Source: Branchiostoma floridae
Lineage: Eukaryota; Chordata; Leptocardii; Amphioxiformes; Branchiostomatidae
Length of the DNA: 64,000 bases
NCBI RefSeq assembly: GCF_000003815.2
Contig: NC_049981.1
Location: 22,037,512 to 22,101,511 of the forward strand
Reading direction: 5' to 3'
Position numbers and translations under genes: made by a program. The notes under the pieces are model-generated. The model was given only the letters and a program-made list of their open reading frames with translations, did no database searches and had not been told where the DNA came from. The stretch's first letter is position 1. Each line of letters opens with the position of its first letter. Below are positions 1 through 11,846 of this stretch, one piece after another.

Positions 1-719
1 ATGCTAGTTTACTTGTTTTTCACCTGGTCGGACTCACACATTCCGAACCCACAAGTCCTCAAACATCCCGGGAGTTGGTTTCTGTAACAGCTGTCCTAGT
101 TTCATTCAGACCGGTGTCAAATGTGTAAATACGCCTACATCGCCTTTATTATATTTATCAACTAAATACCTTACAGAGGCTTTGACACATTCGCGTAAGT
201 ATTGGGGACGAGGCCCCCTTTTTTTAGAACGACGCAGGGCCAGCTGTGGTGTCGTGTTGACTGTGAGGGTGGGGTCCGATTCTCTTGTCCACTTTAATAC
301 GGGTGTCTAAAGTCCCCAACATCCTGCTTTCTTTTATAACATTATTCTGTTTAGATTAGATTAGACTTGCGGCTTATGGCCACAGATTGTGAGAATCGTA
401 TGCAACTTTCTTGTTGTTGTTGCTGTTGTTGTACCTACGTCATAAGTGGTGACATGGCGTATTTAATACCAAAACACTGAGGAGATGTCGACGACAACCC
501 TTAAGTTAGTGTTTACGTAATACAAAATAAACCAAGTCGAGTCAGGCGTTTCAGATAGCATCCACCGTTTTTCATCGGCTCTTAAAAAGTTCTATGTTAC
601 TGTCGGATGATAGTGCGCGCTGTGTGAAAAGTCTGATTCGTTGATGTGAGTTCACCGTTATCTGTGCGTGTAGCTTTAGGTCACCATTCCCATCAAAAAT
701 ACTGGATTTTGTCAGTATT

Positions 720-872
720 CACAGGTCGCTAAAAGAATAGTAGAAATTGGCCAAATGAGACAGAAAACACGCCAGAGGTCGCAAACTGTACTCCTCAGCC
801 ATCTAACTCCTGAGGAGTCATCGGAATATATAACCTGAGGAGTTAGATGGCCGAGGAGTACAGTTTGCGACC
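720..872. repeat. Palindromic element, family A copy 1
   Basis: 777-872 is a hairpin with arms of about 38 bases (GGTCGCAAACTGTACTCCTC against its complement). The preceding stretch (720-776: ACAGGTCGCTAAAAG ... GACAGAAAACACGCC) matches copies at 2338-2440 and 2613-2805. A nonautonomous DNA transposon (MITE) family is inferred. Confidence 0.75.
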
Positions 873-2337
873 TATGGACGGCCAATCAACTCCTAACTTA
901 GCCAAAGTCCCCTATTCGACCAGGCCGGAGTGTGGTAGTACAAAGGTTTGAAGAAATTGAAGTGTGCCCCAGCGCCCCCCCCCCCCTCCATCCATAAATC
1001 CTGGCGTTCGGGGACAGTTTACGTAGCCATCAATCAGCGGATGTGTCGTCTGACAGCCGAACACACGGCCGTCCGACCCGTCCGCGCTCCATCGCCTCTC
1101 AACAACGCAGACAGGAAAGTCACTGACATCCCAGACAAACACTGCCCGTCAAACACCCGCCCACCTGTGCGGAAAGTCATTTAAGGCGGATTAAATACCC
1201 CTCTCTCTGTAAAGAAATATAATATTGATAGTCAGGTACGGTGGCAAGATGACTTTCGGCGGGGATGGTTTAGAGGTGGGCATGTCCCCACTAGCCTCTT
1301 GCTTATGCGGCTGATCCGATTCAGAAGCGGCAAAGCACGTATTAAAGCTATTACTTACACCCGTGTAGTATGTAAGAAAGTACAAAATAATCGTCTGGCT
1401 ACTAGTATTCACAGGTCTATACGTGGCGCTTTTAGAATTTTACAGATTTTCAACACCTCTGTAGTTTCTAATCTATGACAGGAAATAGTTATCTCTTGGA
1501 GTTTTTTTTTCTGGGATTCCTATTTTTCATGGAATGGCACAGTGTTCATATATTCTCTTAGACTAGATTTGCGATGCTTTTATATGTATATATATATATA
1601 TTACATATAACGTTTTGACTTGTTGTGACCTGTACTTAGCTCGATTGGGCAAAACTGTACAATAAAGGTCTTCGTTCATTATAATAAGACGACGACATCT
1701 CAGCGAATTTGTCGAGCATGTCTTGATCCTTGCCAGAACCGCGTCACTACGTCTCAGTGTCTGTCGTTGGGTTCATGTTTTCCTTAGCAGTGGGGACTTA
1801 AGATTCTACGTAAGCCGCGCCGTTTTAGAGCCGTATTAAAGCCCAGCACAACAAAATGGGACGGGACAAGAGCAAAAGAAACAAAGTCAAGGACACAATG
1901 TCTTGGTATGTCGGAGAAGAAAACCGAGCCGAAAATACGGCCGCTAATTTTCCATGTGGGTGCGTGCAGCCAGTGGACACAGCGGAGGCCGCGATGTGGG
2001 AATGAATGGCCGTCCGTGAGAAGCGGCGGGTTGGCGGTGCAGCCAGGTGATGAGGGATGTGGGGAATGCCCACACACGGGACAAAGCCTCTCCACGCCGC
2101 TGTTAGCGCCATGATGAGCGGAACGGCACCCATTCACCCGCGTGTCAATCACTCCTGTTATACCGTGCTCACTGCTTGGGATACAGACAGGATTCCTGCT
2201 TGGCAAAGTTGAAGACGTTCGTTCCTTCGTTCAGACCCTTCAGTAGTCTCTACCAGACTCCCGTCTGGCTGAATAGGGGGCTATATGCCCAAGTTAGGAA
2301 TAAAAGCCTAGTAGGAGTTAATTGGCCTGTCCTTAGG

Positions 2338-2445
2338 TCGCAAACTGTACTCCTCGGTCATTCAACTCCTCTGGCGTGTTTTCTGTCTTATTTGGCCGAT
2401 GTGTACTATTTTTTCTGGCGACCTGTGGAGCCTGGTAGAGGCTAT
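2338..2445. repeat. Palindromic element, family A copy 2 (partial)
   Basis: Begins GGTCGCAAACTGTACTCCTC and continues with TGGCGTGTTTTCTGTCTTAT and a GCGACCTGTGGAGCCTGGTA terminus. Same parts as the copies at 720-872 and 2613-2805. Confidence 0.7.
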
Positions 2446-2612
2446 CTGTAGTACGTAGGTCAGCAAGTTTCCTTGCTATTTGAGTAGCTCTAGTATTCTT
2501 TACAGGGAGGGATTGCTAGCCCTGTCCCTTTAAAGCGCTTGAGGTACTTCCTCGAACATAGGTCCATCAATCACTCCTGTTATACCGTACTCACTGCTTA
2601 GGATACAGCTAG

Positions 2613-2805
2613 CCTCCACCAGGCTGCACAGGTCGCTGGAAAAATAGTAGAAATTGGCCAAATAAAGAGAAAACACGGGAGAGGGGTTTCGGTTCTCGAT
2701 ACCCGCCAACAAACTTAGGGTCCCATCTAACTCCTCTGGCGTGTTTTCTGTCTTATTTGGCCAATTTCTACTATTTTTCCAGCGACCTGTGCAGCCTGGT
2801 AGAGG
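2613..2805. repeat. Palindromic element, family A copy 3 (best preserved)
   Basis: Terminal inverted repeats of 50 bases or more: CCTCCACCAGGCTGCACAGG at the left, and at the right CCTGTGCAGCCTGGTAGAGG as its near-perfect complement. The inner parts (GGCCAAATAAAGAGAAAACA against GTTTTCTGTCTTATTTGGCC) also pair, so nearly the whole 193 bases can fold into one hairpin. No ORF. MITE. Confidence 0.85.
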
Positions 2806-3358
2806 TTCAGGCAGGACTTCTGCTTAGCAAAGTTGAAGACATTCGTTCCTTCCTTAGACCCTTGTAGCATTAGTACGTACAGGCACACAGGTCAGAAAGT
2901 TTCCTTGCTGTTCAAGTCAACAGCAGAGTATATTTTACCCTTTACCTTTTAAGTGCTTGAGGCACTTCCTCGAACACAGCTCCATCATTTTACGTCCCTT
3001 CCGAAAGACGGGTGCAGTCCCAACCGAGATGCCCTACCTAGGATTAGAACCGGGGTCTCCTGGTAATGGTCGGAGTAATAAGGTGCGAGTGTGGTAATTG
3101 ATGCAATCTCCAAATGGTTATTATGGTGAATTCCAGTTGGGGGTACAGACAGATCAGGATAATGTAGACTGACGCGCTGCGCGTTAATACAAGCGGATCA
3201 GCGGAAAAGGACTTTACAATAAAACTGAGTCAGCTTACAGATGTGAACTATGACGCAGAGACTGTCATTCTCGCATAGGACTATTGTAGGATGATCTTTT
3301 AGGGCTGACGAGAATGGGGATTTTTACCATGGGCAAAAAAGTTGAAGGGTGGAGGCCA

Positions 3359-3379
3359 TCTCTCTCTCTCTCTCTCTCT
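3359..3379. repeat. (CT)n microsatellite
   Basis: About ten CT units, 80 bases upstream of the proposed Wnt8 first exon. Confidence 0.9.
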
Positions 3380-3461
3380 AGATATATTCATATTATCCTA
3401 GAGTTCCCCACGGGACAGCTGTGTTTGCCAGGTATTTTCCCCGTACCCAGACTAAAGCACC

Positions 3462-3539
3462 ATGGAGTTCCGTCCCGTGATACAGATAATCGCACTGCTC
3501 TCTGCTTGTCTTGTTCTGCCGTACAGATCCGTGATGACG
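3462..3539 (+). CDS. Possible first exon (signal peptide) of the Wnt8 gene
   Basis: ATG in a good start context (CACCATGG) opens a 26-codon stretch beginning MEFRPVIQIIALLSACLVLP, a plausible secretion signal. It is followed by GTCAGT, a good splice donor in phase 0. It lies 0.85 kb upstream of the first certain Wnt8 exon on the same strand. Against it: no exon carrying the conserved Wnt N-terminal cysteine block lies between it and 4383, and an inverted-repeat element starts five bases into the proposed intron. It may be chance, or the middle exon may be lost from the assembly. Confidence 0.3.
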
Positions 3540-3544
3540 GTCAG

Positions 3545-3721
3545 TAGTCTCCAAGCAGATCCTACGGTGCCCAAAGAGATAGTATCAAAGCTGGCAAAGG
3601 AGTATAGCCGGCCAAAGGGAGATAGCCGGCCAAAGGGAGTCAAACGGGCACCTGGTGCCACTATACTGATTCCCTTGCCAGTTTTGATTTCTAAGGCACC
3701 GTAGGGTCTGCTTGGAGACTA
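3545..3721. repeat. Inverted-repeat element at the proposed Wnt8 exon 1 donor
   Basis: Ends TAGTCTCCAAGCAGATCCTA and, inverted, TAGGGTCTGCTTGGAGACTA, with CGGTGCC continuing the pairing. A TA at both ends fits a TA target duplication. Internal short direct repeat AGCCGGCCAAAGGGAG twice (3606 and 3624). MITE. Confidence 0.75.
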
Positions 3722-3754
3722 GGGTCAGCCCTCCAGTTCTCCTCGCTCTGTTTG

Positions 3755-3862
3755 TTACTCTGTGACCGGAGGGTTACCTCCGTTGATAGAGTATTGTGAT
3801 CGGTCGATGTGATGGGTGCTCGCATCTGTATCTCTATGTTCCGTTTGCCGAATTCGTATGTA
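3755..3862. repeat. Dispersed repeat F copy 1
   Basis: Same ordered blocks as 42031-42135. Flanked by a direct repeat of CCTCCAGTTCTCCTCGCTCT (about 3732 and 3873). Confidence 0.65.
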
Positions 3863-4382
3863 TACTAGTAGTCCTCCAGTTCTCCTCGCTCTGTTTGTTT
3901 ACCTTGTGTTTGTTTGGGTATGTCGTATTCTGTAGCAATATCCCTTGTTTTCGGTCTTTTGATACGGGAATGGCAGTCGTTTATTGGTATGAGACTGCGT
4001 TGGTTGCCCATCGCTCTGCAGTGATAACAATATGAGACTACCATACATAACCATGCAAACGTTAGCCCGTGAGGCAAGCAAAACACACAGTATTTCTAAG
4101 AGAAACTATTCTGATTCTAAGAAAAACTATTGCAATTCCAAGAAAATGTTGTTGGAGATTTTTGTTGACGCGCCAAGGTCGTATGCGTTTTTTCAGTACA
4201 ATGCACGAATGCATCACTTTATACTTTGGACAAACTATGCTGTTTGGGTAGAGAAAATGATCAATTGATATTATTTAATGGCATCTTGCCTAAAGACAAT
4301 TATTTTCATTCTTCAGTTCTTGTCGGGATCCTTTTACATTCGATGATTATCATGTGACGTCATGTTCTTTTCTACTTTACAG

Positions 4383-7300
4383 CCAATCGGGAGACGTCTT
4401 TCGTGCACGCCATAAGCGCCGCCGGGGTGATGTACGTCCTGACGAGGAACTGCAGCAAGGGGGCGTTCGAGCAATGCGGGTGCGACCTCACCAACAACGG
4501 GAAAAGTAAGGGTAACTTTTCATGTCAACTTTTCCTGTACATAAACAACTCCAACTTTCATTTCCGGTACATTTTCTCTCTGTGTGTTTGTTTTCTCTGC
4601 ATTTTGTCGTCACGTTTTGTCACTATATTTAATCTTCCAGCAGATATAGGGATCCGGCATCCTCATTGACGGCAGTGTTTTTAGTCCTACTTTGCAAGAT
4701 TTATTACTCTTTTCCAGTGCCGCACTTTTTACTATTCGCAATACTAGAAACAAACTGTCAAGTGGCCCAAACCTACACCAGTTCTTCCTTAGTTTGAAAG
4801 CTATCTGCCCAAAAAAATTCTACGCCACAGCCGTGAGGAGGACATGAGATACAAAAAACGGAAGTTCTGCTGCAGTACCATGATCACACACATCAGGGTA
4901 AAATTGACATAGCTTTTGTTTTACCAAGACCCACCTACATATGAATATCATCATGATCCATCCATTCATTTATGATTGAGTAATTGCTGACAACAAATAC
5001 AGTATACAGAAACACACAGGCACAGACGCCAAAACAGTAACATCTATTATCATAATACCGGTACGTTTACGACGATTTCTCTAGCCATACTGATTTGACA
5101 AATTGTCAACGCATCATTTTCTCCAGTTACATGTTGCTGTTATAGGTTACCCTTGCCACTTCTTCTGTGTAAATTTTCTGCCACTCTTGTCCTGCTAAAA
5201 GCGTAATATTGTAATTGTAACACGCCGCGGAATTACACGGCGAACGGGCGCGTGGTTGGGAGGGGGTAAAAAATACCGGTAGGACGAAACACGGCACAAT
5301 TAACTGCCGCTATGTACATTTATACATCCTCTGATGTTCCTTCCTTTTCTGTCAGTAAATGCATAAAACATAAACCTGCATGAGCATACAAAATGTCATG
5401 AGAAAACGGACGTATACTGTCAAGAATTTTCATTTAACTTCTGTCCGTCACAACCGCTATGACGTAACACTTCACTGCTAGCGTAGATATAAAAATGGCG
5501 GGAAAATGGCTGCGTACGTTCAATTTTGCCCATTCAGTCGTAGATTCGGCGTATTATGCAACGGTTCTTCACACTTTTACATGAGTTGTAGGTCACCAAC
5601 AGAAAGTCAAGATTGTTGTTGAATCATGTTCGTCTTGTGCCGTGAGCATGTGTAATTATGATCTATAAATTTGGCAATGAATGTGACAGTGTGTTCGTCC
5701 CACGACGAGCTGCCTACCCCGAAAAAGATACTGAAAACTTTTGGCCTTGTTGTCTTCGAATGCATTGTTATCGATGCTTTGTAAATGATGTATTGGACAC
5801 CTAGATGTCTGAAGTGTGCACAGCTCAGAAATAACTATTGTTGCATGTGTAGATCTCTTTAAGTTCCAGTATTTTTAATCTACCGGTATAAGTCTTACTA
5901 CCGGTATTATGCCAATGCATGTTACCTCACTTTTTCATGGAGATAACAGCATTGGAAATGACTGGCAGGACTCCTGCTGTACAGCGGATCTTATTTTTTT
6001 CACCTCTCGTCTGTCCATCTTACTGATGTTATTTACTAAGTATGTGTTCCCCACAGAAGCGGAAGGCGGGTGGACCTGGGGCGGCTGTAGTGACGACATC
6101 GCGTTCGGGGAGAGGATCTCCAAAATGTACTCGGACGGGGTGGAGAACGGGCAGGACGCGCGGGCCGCCATGAACCTGCACAACAACGATGTCGGCAGGA
6201 AGGCAAGTCACGATTCTTGATAAACTACGCTGGCCATGGGGAGAATAGTTTGTAGGGAGAATAGTTCGTAGGGAGAATGGTCTGTAGGGAATATAGTTTG
6301 CCAGGGGAGCACAACAACGATGTCGACAGGAAGGCAAGTTTAGTTTCTGCCTGACAAACTACGCTGGTTATTGGGAGAATACTAGTAGTTTGTAGGGAGA
6401 ATAGTTTGCACAACAACGATCACAAATGTCGGCAGGAAGGCAAGTCACGATTCTTATTAGTCTCTACCTGAATAACTACGCTGACTATGGGGGAATAGTT
6501 TGTAATGTAATGAGAATAGTTTGTAGAGAGAATCGGTCAAAAAAAACCAGTTACTTAAGACGTGATATTTTATCAAGAAGATTGGCCTAAGTAAAAGTAA
6601 AATCTGGTATGAGGTCCTGGTATTAGCTTATACTTGTAAGTATGAGCATCTAAAGAAGTGAGTTGTTCTCTGAACCGATTTTGGAAACGGTCAGACGTTT
6701 CAGACAACCATCCGGTGTCTTTCATCAGTACTTTTGGCGTATCTTATTACCTGCATGTCTAACCTTCATAGACGTGTCTGTAGGGAGAATAGTTTGTCAG
6801 AGGAGCTTGGCCACCATACTTTTACACTCTACAAGATAATCCAATATAAAATAAAAAATAAGGGACTTCTACAAATGACAATCTATGTCACAGCGATGTC
6901 ATAGCGAAATCGCCGTTCTCAATATCTTCTCACGTTGAACAGGTGCGCAGATTGTACTTATGGTCGCATTAACTTTAGCCTTCATTGCCCAATGCACACA
7001 ATTAAAGACACAGCCTAAATTAACTCCGCGGCCTTCTGTGCTAGAGGTCAGCAGCTAAGCCGTTTGTATTGCGCCCTGAAGATTACATCTTTCCCACGGT
7101 AGCTGTGGTCTGTCTGGCCGGGCCGTCCGTCCACACGTACCGCTGCTGATAAGGCCTCGGCCTTCTGTCGGAGGCCGGTGGCATAACTCATGCGGAACAG
7201 CGCTAGTATTTTCCTCAAACTTTCACTTCAGACCATCTTTTTGTAATCACTGTTCATTGTTTAATCTGGTTCACGTAGTACAAATGTTTCCCACATTCGG

Positions 7301-8969
7301 CAAACAGCTCACTTCTTTAAGTAATAATTCAGACTTACAAGTATAAGCTAATACCAGATCGCAATTTTACTTCGGCCTATCTTCTTTATGAGTATGAAGT
7401 TTCATTGTGCAGCATGGTTGATACAGTACCAATGCTTTTCCGATTCCGTAAGTTGTTATCGAGTTGGTTGGCCTAGATTCGAATCCCGTCTTTTCACCGA
7501 TATCGTGTCTTGGGGAAAGGATCCTTCCTTACTTTACTCAGGTGGAAATGAGCTTTGTCTGGGGATATCTCTCGGGTAGGGCGTGGCGGTGTTCGTATTT
7601 ATCACTCTATTTGTCTAATCTTTATTTCTGATACCAGGGCTAGCCCTAGCCTTGTTAGGAAGCCCTGGTCGTTGGTAGCCAAACCAATAAATAAATAAAC
7701 AAATGTTTTCCTCTGCCCATACAGGCGGTGAGACAGACCATGAAGCGGGTATGTAAGTGCCACGGCGTGTCGGGCAGCTGCACCACCAAGACGTGTTGGC
7801 TCCAGCTGGCAGACTTCCGCGCCATCGGCGTCTTCCTCAAGAAGAAGTACAAGAAGGCCGACAAGGTAAATCAATCAGAACCAATCATGAAATTATCCTC
7901 ATCAGAAGTTTTTTTTTTACAAAAAAATGCCCCTGCTATCCCAACACTAGCCGCTAGGGGGGCCAAACTTACATCACGTCTTTCTCAAGAAGAAGTGCAA
8001 GAAGGCCGACAAGGTGAATCAATCTGAACCAATCATGAAATTATCCTCATCAGAGGTTTTTTCTTTTTACAAAAAATTCCCCTGCTATCCCAACAGTAGC
8101 CGCTAGGGGCCCCAAACTTTCATCACTTCTTCCACAAGAAGAAGTACAAGAAGGCCGACAAGGTGAATCAATCAGAAAAAAAATCATGAAAATCCGCTGT
8201 TCCTTTCTTGAGTTATCCTCATCAGAAGTTTTGGACAAAAATGCCCCTGCTATACCAACACTAGCCGCTAGGGGGGGGGGGGAACTTACATCACTTCTTC
8301 TTAGAGCTATCTTACAACCAAAAAAATTGTGACCGTAGCTTATTCAGAACACGAGATAGAACAACCGTAATTTCCGCTGCAGTGCCAAGGGAAGCCACTA
8401 GGGGCCCCAAAATTTGGTTACCTCCAAGACATTTCATGGAGGTAACTAGAACTAACAGATTCAAGAACAGACCCTATCGGCTTTCTAGGGTACTGCAGAG
8501 GAACTTCCATTTTTGATAACTCTTGTTATCATTACCATTATAGGTGGACTACGTGCGCGGGCAGCTGACGGAGAACAACAGCGCCAGCTCAAAGCGGAAC
8601 ACGGGTCTGAAGAAGGACATGGTGTTCCTGGAGGACTCCCCGGACTACTGCAGGGAAAACCTGACGGTGGGGTCGCGGGGAACGCTGGGACGGGAATGCC
8701 TGCGCGGCGGCGGGAAAAACATGGACAAGTACGAGAAGAAGAGCTGCAAGCGCCTGTGTAAAGACTGCGGGTACGTTCCGAAAAGGATCACCACGGAAGT
8801 CACGAGCAGCTGCAACTGCAAGTTTCACTGGTGTTGCTCCGTCAAGTGCTCGCAGTGCACCAAGACTGTCACCAAGTACATCTGCGTGCAGAGGGAGAGC
8901 AGCAAAAACCGCAGGAAAAACGTCCGGAAAAAGTCCAAGCAGCGGAGAAGAAACAGGGGAAACAACTAG
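4383..8969 (+). CDS. Wnt8: Wnt8 ligand, C-terminal four exons (gene partial at 5' end)
   Basis: Secreted lipid-modified Wnt ligand for Frizzled/LRP receptors. Exons seen: 4383-4505, 6057-6202, 7725-7865, 8544-8969 (stop TAG 8967-8969). Phases join exactly and give about 278 residues. Motifs in order: [51 protein letters not shown] (with the Ser that is palmitoleoylated in the Wnt family), SPDYC, and [11 protein letters not shown] in the cysteine-rich C-terminal domain. WLQLADFR and the ETSF block are Wnt8-subfamily hallmarks rather than Wnt1/3/5. The tail is very basic ([16 protein letters not shown]). Wnt8 proteins are about 350 residues, so roughly 75-80 N-terminal residues are missing; no exon with the usual CKxQFxxxRWNC motif is visible upstream. 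Intron 6203-7724 starts with GC. Both introns after exons 2 and 3 of this set contain extra copies of the exon end. Identity is recognised from memory of the family, not by a search. Confidence 0.95.
6178..6530 (+). repeat. Three-copy tandem duplication of a Wnt8 exon end plus its GC donor
   Basis: The segment starting GCACAACAACGATGTCGGCA occurs at the true exon end (6178), again at 6309 and again at 6408. Each copy ends AGGAAG|GCAAGT, putting GC donors at 6203, 6334 and 6440. Copies are followed by diverged versions of the same intron sequence, including runs of TAGGGAGAATAGTTTGT. The third copy has a short insertion (CACAAAT region, 6421). Only the 3' part of the exon is copied, without an acceptor. 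Confidence 0.9.
6203..6208 (+). other. Noncanonical GC splice donor (GC-AG intron) in Wnt8
   Basis: The exon ending ...GGC AGG AAG is followed by GCAAGT. The next exon at 7725 begins GCG GTG AGA in phase 0 and continues the Wnt8 protein exactly (GRK-AVRQT). AAG|GCAAGT matches the known consensus of the minor GC-AG class of U2 introns. The nearest GT (6207-6208) would add four bases and break the frame, so GC is the only donor here that fits. Confidence 0.85.
7832..8310 (+). repeat. Three-copy tandem duplication of the next Wnt8 exon end plus its GT donor
   Basis: The exon end encoding [11 protein letters not shown] and the following intron sequence is repeated with periods of 148 and 149 bases. 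Donors are at 7866 (GTAAAT), 8014 (GTGAAT) and 8163 (GTGAAT). Each unit also carries a CCCCTGCTATCCCAACA block and a CCGCTAGGGG block. A truncated fourth start is visible near 8291-8302. Because 148 is not a multiple of three, use of the second donor would shift the frame of the next exon. Confidence 0.92.
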
Positions 8970-9284
8970 ATCCCGAAAGGAAGAGAAGATTTGAATGAAC
9001 TTGTTGCTTGAACCAGACGACTTATGGCAAAGACTTTGTGTGCGGCACAGCCTTTGCAACAAACCATTAGATGGCAAGGAGTCGGAGTTAACCGGAAATG
9101 AGACATGTAACCGAAGAAGAATTCATTTAATTTATACCGGAAACGGAAATGACGTGGAGCCCGCGTTCCTTGACGTGAATCTCTTGACAGGTTCCTAGCG
9201 ATGTACATAATTGTCAAGACCACATAACTGACATTATTTATTTGGTGAGGTTGTACTTGCCAAAAATGAATATTTCTTCTTGTA

Positions 9285-9290
9285 AATAAA
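9285..9290 (+). terminator. Poly(A) signal of Wnt8
   Basis: AATAAA lies 316 bases after the Wnt8 stop codon, in an AT-rich stretch with ATTATTTA elements just upstream. No other exon follows, so it is the probable cleavage signal. Confidence 0.6.
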
Positions 9291-10831
9291 TGATAAGCTA
9301 CCTCCTCTGCGATGACTGTTCTTTTCTCTTGAAGCGGGTAGACGTTGTTTCAACGTTACCGTTACGATGATGCCTACAAAGTTGTAGATATCTATTCTAA
9401 TCATTGATTACAACAATTAGGCTCTGACCTGCATAACATGAATATGTTTGTGTTGTTCAATTATCCAAAATTCGTTCAGTCCCTCTTAATTTACCCCGTT
9501 CCAAAGATAACAACAAAAACACACCCGTGGTTCCGAGAAAAGTGCTAGAAAACCAAAATGTAACTTCCTATTCCCGAGTACATAACCTGCCTGACATTCA
9601 AACATCGTGACCAATGCATGATTGAAATATGGCACCAGATATGAAAACCACAAATTCCCCTGCAGAATCATAGAAAGACGATAGGTGGCCAACAACCAAA
9701 CTGTTGTGTCGACTCAGATCAAATATCGTAGCTGGTTGAATTACGTCATTAAATCAGAAAGAAACACGTCCTGTCCACAAACGCTAATGAAACCATATTC
9801 GTGACGAAGATAACACATGGCACGTAAATTCATGTCATGGCTGTGGAGTTATTATAACCAAAGGTTTAATTTGATACGTAGTAGATCCTGTGTAGTGTAT
9901 TACACGGACAGGTATAGGGGAAGACCTTTCTCAAGCGGCGGCCATGATAGATCTAAGACGAGGTCAATGAGGAAAACTGACGAAACTTATTTATATTATC
10001 AACTCCCATTTAGTTTTTCCCCAAACCACACCAATATCAAATGATGAATATTATAACTAGTGTGATGTACCAAAAGATGTAGCAATTTTAAGTAGCGTAG
10101 ACTGATCCCATGGTCCCTAAGAGATACAAAATCAAAACATGATGCTAAGTGCAAATATTTGACGGACATGCAGCCATTCTCTTATTGCTCCATCTCTTTA
10201 TTGCCATGCCATCATTGGTTGAACTGCTTATCATGATGGACAGTCTTTTGTTCGCCACATTGACCTCGGTTTCGATCTATCATGTCAGTCGCATGAAAAA
10301 GGCGTATAGTTAGCTACTTATAGAATGAGAACAATAGATTCGTGCTTCCCGCTTCCAACCGAACAAACAGGTACACGGAGAACAGGTGAAGCCACGGCGT
10401 TTAGTCACCCACTGTGCGGATTGAACCGTTTGCTGAGCCCTCCCGATTCTTTAGCCTTTGTTACCCTCCCCGTTTGTCAAAAATCGCCTGCATTCTCCTA
10501 CCTCTGAAAGGACGATTGCTTCCGGGCAGAAACCTAGCTACCGCACATCTTTGCTATTGTCCGTCCGCTGTGGGAGTCGGGCGGACTGACAACCCGTCAG
10601 ACGGCGCGTCAAGTTCCCTGAGCACGGAGAATGAACCTATTTTGCAAACAATTAATGAATAATTAAATCCAACCAGTGCTCATTCATATATTATAGTCGT
10701 AGTATATAAAGTGGCCTTGTTTCCTACGCACGTTGCAATTGCAGCTGTCAGTCACAAGCGTGTTTTTGTGGCAGTGTGTCGTGGCTTTTACAAACATCCC
10801 CAACTAAGCTCCGGTTTAGGTTAACGTCAAA

Positions 10832-11006
10832 TTTCCAAACCGGGTCCCGGTCGGACTTTGTGGAAACGAACAATAGAAATGAGCACGTAAAGGTATACAT
10901 AGGTAATGCCCACGACTATTCTCTTTACGTCTTGTGTAGTTTCGTGTCTTTTATATCATACTTTTTGTGCCCGAAAGCTGCCCGGCCGGGCCCCGGTTTG
11001 GAAATG
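10832..11006. repeat. Inverted-repeat element with GC-rich ends
   Basis: Left end ATTTCCAAACCGGGTCCCGG, right end CCGGGCCCCGGTTTGGAAAT, complementary over about 24 bases, enclosing about 125 bases without a meaningful ORF. Probable MITE. Confidence 0.65.
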
Positions 11007-11337
11007 TGATATAGGCCTTAGGGGTACTGTGGAGTCGAGGTTAGCTGTTTAACTTTAAGAATTTCATATTTCACATGTACTCTGATATCGCATGGAATTT
11101 CATACTTTGATTAAGATGGTTTGACATAAAAAATGCTCTAATCTTTTATTTCTAATTGAGCCCTTTTTATTGGTCCTTTTATTGGTTTTGTTTTTGACAA
11201 ATTTACATATTTTGGGACGGAAGAGCAACCGTGACGATCCTTGTCAGACCGTGTAATTAAAGAGACGGTGCAAAGTTATATCATACTACAGGGTATGTCG
11301 CCTACTTTTAGTAACTGCTTTTAGGGCAGCGACTGCA

Positions 11338-11395
11338 AGGAGCTCCGGTAGAAATAGAATGGTACCCAGGCTAAAGGATCTGGCCATCTCCATAT
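11338..11395. repeat. Solo end of the 1187-bp element family
   Basis: GCTCCGGTAGAAATAGAATGG and ACCCAGGCTA match the right end of the element ending at 18217. Confidence 0.6.
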
Positions 11396-11846
11396 GTTGT
11401 TCCCGTTTCTTCATGATTCCATCATCCATCCTTGCACTGGCTATTGGTTGATGGGTAACCACGTGACCGTCAGCGGCATGGTATGGTATGGTAGTATCTG
11501 TATCTGTATCTATATAGCCGTTATAACCGCCCTTTGGCGTAACGCACCAGCTTCGGTACTCAAGCTATATATAGTATCAGTTAGCTTCTTCAATACATGG
11601 ATGAACAAGGATTTATTCTTTACTTAAGCCAACTGGAGATGCTCAAAGCTCCAGATATCCGGACTGGTGTGAATGGCATCGCTCTGTTAAAACGTCGGTG
11701 TAGTTTAGGCATCCTAGTACATGGTAATAAGATGCGCCAAATTACTTGTAAAATTGTAGATACTCAAGTAACTGGATATGATCTTGGAAACGGTCAGACG
11801 TCAGTGTTACTAACGTTTCTTCAGTTGCTTGTAGCTTGGGCAACTA

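Noticed and set aside
8589-9077. 162-codon open frame on the minus strand
   Set aside because: It is antisense to the last Wnt8 exon, whose plus-strand frame carries clear Wnt motifs; the antisense protein has no recognisable features.
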